Source: Bacteroidota bacterium (GTDB lineage: Bacteria; Bacteroidota; Bacteroidia; Bacteroidales; Prolixibacteraceae). From it: a stretch of 7,356 nt of DNA. Made by a program: the position numbers and the translations under genes. Position 1 is the stretch's first letter; each line of letters starts with the position of its first letter. The notes beneath the pieces are model-generated. The model did not search any database and had not been told where the DNA came from. It saw only the letters and a program-made list of their open reading frames with translations. This document shows, piece by piece, positions 6,390 through 7,356 of the stretch. Location: the NCBI GenBank assembly GCA_013203755.1, contig JABMPI010000706.1:1-7356 (forward strand). Direction: 5' to 3'.

Positions 6390-7356
6390 TTATTTATCTT
6401 TTTTCTCGCTTGCTTCCATTTTCGATTTCAATGCAGCCAATTCGCTGATATCGCCCAATGTAGTTTTCTCGATGTTGTCGTTTGTTGAAGTCATTGCTCT
6501 TTTGGTTGTACGCGTTTGCGTCTTCCGTTTAGCACCTTCTTCAGCACGTTTTACATCTTCGAAAATTCTTGAGTGCGATACAATAATTCTTTTAGCTGAT
6601 TTATTGAATTCGATAACTTTGAAGTCGAGTTTCTCGTCTTGTTTTACAGATGTTCCATCCTCTTTTGCCAAGTGACGTGGAGTAGCAAAACCTTCAACAC
6701 CGTATGGAAGTGCAATAACAGCACCTTTGTCCATCAACTCAACCACAGTTCCTTCGTGAATTGAATCTGATGTGAAAATAGTTTCGAATACATCCCATGG
6801 ATTTTCTTCCAGTTGTTTGTGTCCTAAACTTAAACGACGGTTGTCTTTGTCGATGTCAAGAACAACAACTTCAATTTTCTCTGCAATTGCAGTAAATTCT
6901 GATGGATGTTTGATTTTTTTCGTCCAGCTTAAATCCGAGATATGAATTAGACCGTCAACTCCTTCAGCAATTTCTACAAATACACCAAAGTTTGTAAAGT
7001 TACGTACTGTTGCGCTGTGTTTGGTATTCATACCGAAGTCAGTATCGATATTTTCCCATGGGTCAGTTTTTAATTGTTTGATACCCAAAGACATTTTGCG
7101 TTCGTCGCGGTCTAAAGTAAGAATAGAAGCTTCGATCTCGTCGCCAACTTTTAAGAAGTCTTGTGCGCTGCGTAAGTGCTGGCTCCACGACATTTCTGAA
7201 ACGTGAATTAATCCTTCAACACCAGTTGCAATTTCAACAAATGCACCGTAATCGGCAATAACAACAACTTTACCTTTTACTTTATCACCAACTTTCAATT
7301 CTGCATCCAGGTTATCCCATGGGTGAGGAGTAAGTTGTTTCAAGCCAAGTGCAATA
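6390..7356 (-). CDS. rpsA: 30S ribosomal protein S1, C-terminal part (5' end outside window)
   Basis: S1 binds mRNA and helps load it on the 30S subunit, which matters in a phylum that uses SD sequences little. The window holds 321 codons; the frame runs off the right edge reading IALGLKQLTPHPWD, so the TTG at 7343 is an internal Leu and not a start. Three S1 RNA-binding (OB-fold) domains are visible at about residues 22-95, 107-182 and 197-268 of this fragment; the first two have the strong GxFVEI..GVEGLIH(V/I)S(E/D)(M/L)SW core, and the third is more diverged (GAVIALPYGVEGFATPRHL). They are presumably the last three of about six. A Lys/Arg- and Thr-rich linker and a Glu/Lys-rich tail (ELAALKSKMEASEKKDK) follow. 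The inter-domain linker (L)KQL...PW(D/E) recurs every 87 residues. The STAS gene lies 45 bp downstream. Confidence 0.96.
   Translation of the reverse strand, partial: IALGLKQLTPHPWDNLDAELKVGDKVKGKVVVIADYGAFVEIATGVEGLIHVSEMSWSQHLRSAQDFLKVGDEIEASILTLDRDERKMSLGIKQLKTDPWENIDTDFGMNTKHSATVRNFTNFGVFVEIAEGVDGLIHISDLSWTKKIKHPSEFTAIAEKIEVVVLDIDKDNRRLSLGHKQLEENPWDVFETIFTSDSIHEGTVVELMDKGAVIALPYGVEGFATPRHLAKEDGTSVKQDEKLDFKVIEFNKSAKRIIVSHSRIFEDVKRAEEGAKRKTQTRTTKRAMTSTNDNIEKTTLGDISELAALKSKMEASEKKDK
6794..7323 (-). repeat. 87-codon S1 domain repeat within rpsA
   Basis: The linker motif LG(L/I/H)KQL..xPW(D/E) occurs three times, and its DNA carries CCCATGG at 7316, 7055 and 6794, exactly 261 bp apart each time. 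This is a protein-domain repeat that shows at DNA level; I see no sign of recent duplication, because the intervening sequences have diverged. Confidence 0.7.

Noticed and set aside
6794..7323. Three CCCATGG palindromes spaced exactly 261 bp as a regulatory or structural array.
   Set aside because: They encode the conserved Pro-Trp of the S1 domain linkers, so protein repetition explains the spacing.
1..7356. CRISPR array, tRNA, insertion sequence, prophage or defence island.
   Set aside because: No short direct repeat series, tRNA-like cloverleaf, transposase or integrase frame was seen; the genes are mostly housekeeping.

Overview
The window looks like a chromosomal housekeeping segment of a low-GC member of the Bacteroidota, probably Bacteroidales/Marinilabiliales-like. 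The basis is a DUF3822-type gene beside rsmD, a Bacteroidota-style ribosomal protein S1, weak or absent Shine-Dalgarno sequences, AT-rich spacers, and one clear match to the Bacteroidota -7 promoter box TAnnTTTG. This placement is an inference from gene content; no rRNA or tRNA is present to test it.

Left part (1-1525): pdxH (pyridoxamine phosphate oxidase) runs leftward. Divergent from it lies a secreted thioredoxin-like gene that is no longer intact. Its reading frame is continuous from the signal peptide to the family C-terminus, but it has lost its start codon, has an in-frame TAG about 15 codons after the CxxC motif, and has a TGA where the family usually has a Cys near the C-terminus. 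A good intrinsic terminator follows it and overlaps the stop of the facing gene.

Middle part (1516-3602): a tight leftward operon of three genes: a single-pass membrane protein of unknown function, a DUF3822 protein, and rsmD (16S rRNA m2G966 methyltransferase). The gaps are 5 and 0 nt. A likely promoter and a 12-bp palindrome lie in the divergent spacer before the next gene.

Right part (3603-7356): a compact RecD/Dda-type SF1B helicase runs rightward and converges on a leftward group: rpsA (5' end outside the window), a SpoIIAA-like STAS protein, and rnz (RNase Z). Near the start of rnz, inside codons that encode conserved sequence, sits what looks like a complete intrinsic terminator: a 14-bp stem, a 5-nt loop and eight T. 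It is the most unusual feature I see.

Themes: RNA maturation and translation (rsmD, rnz, rpsA), vitamin B6 metabolism, and DNA helicase activity. I found no CRISPR array, insertion sequence, phage, tRNA or obvious defence system, and I do not claim a new large system. The better leads are the intragenic terminator in rnz and the possible PilM-like/PilO-like pairing of the two uncharacterised genes before rsmD.
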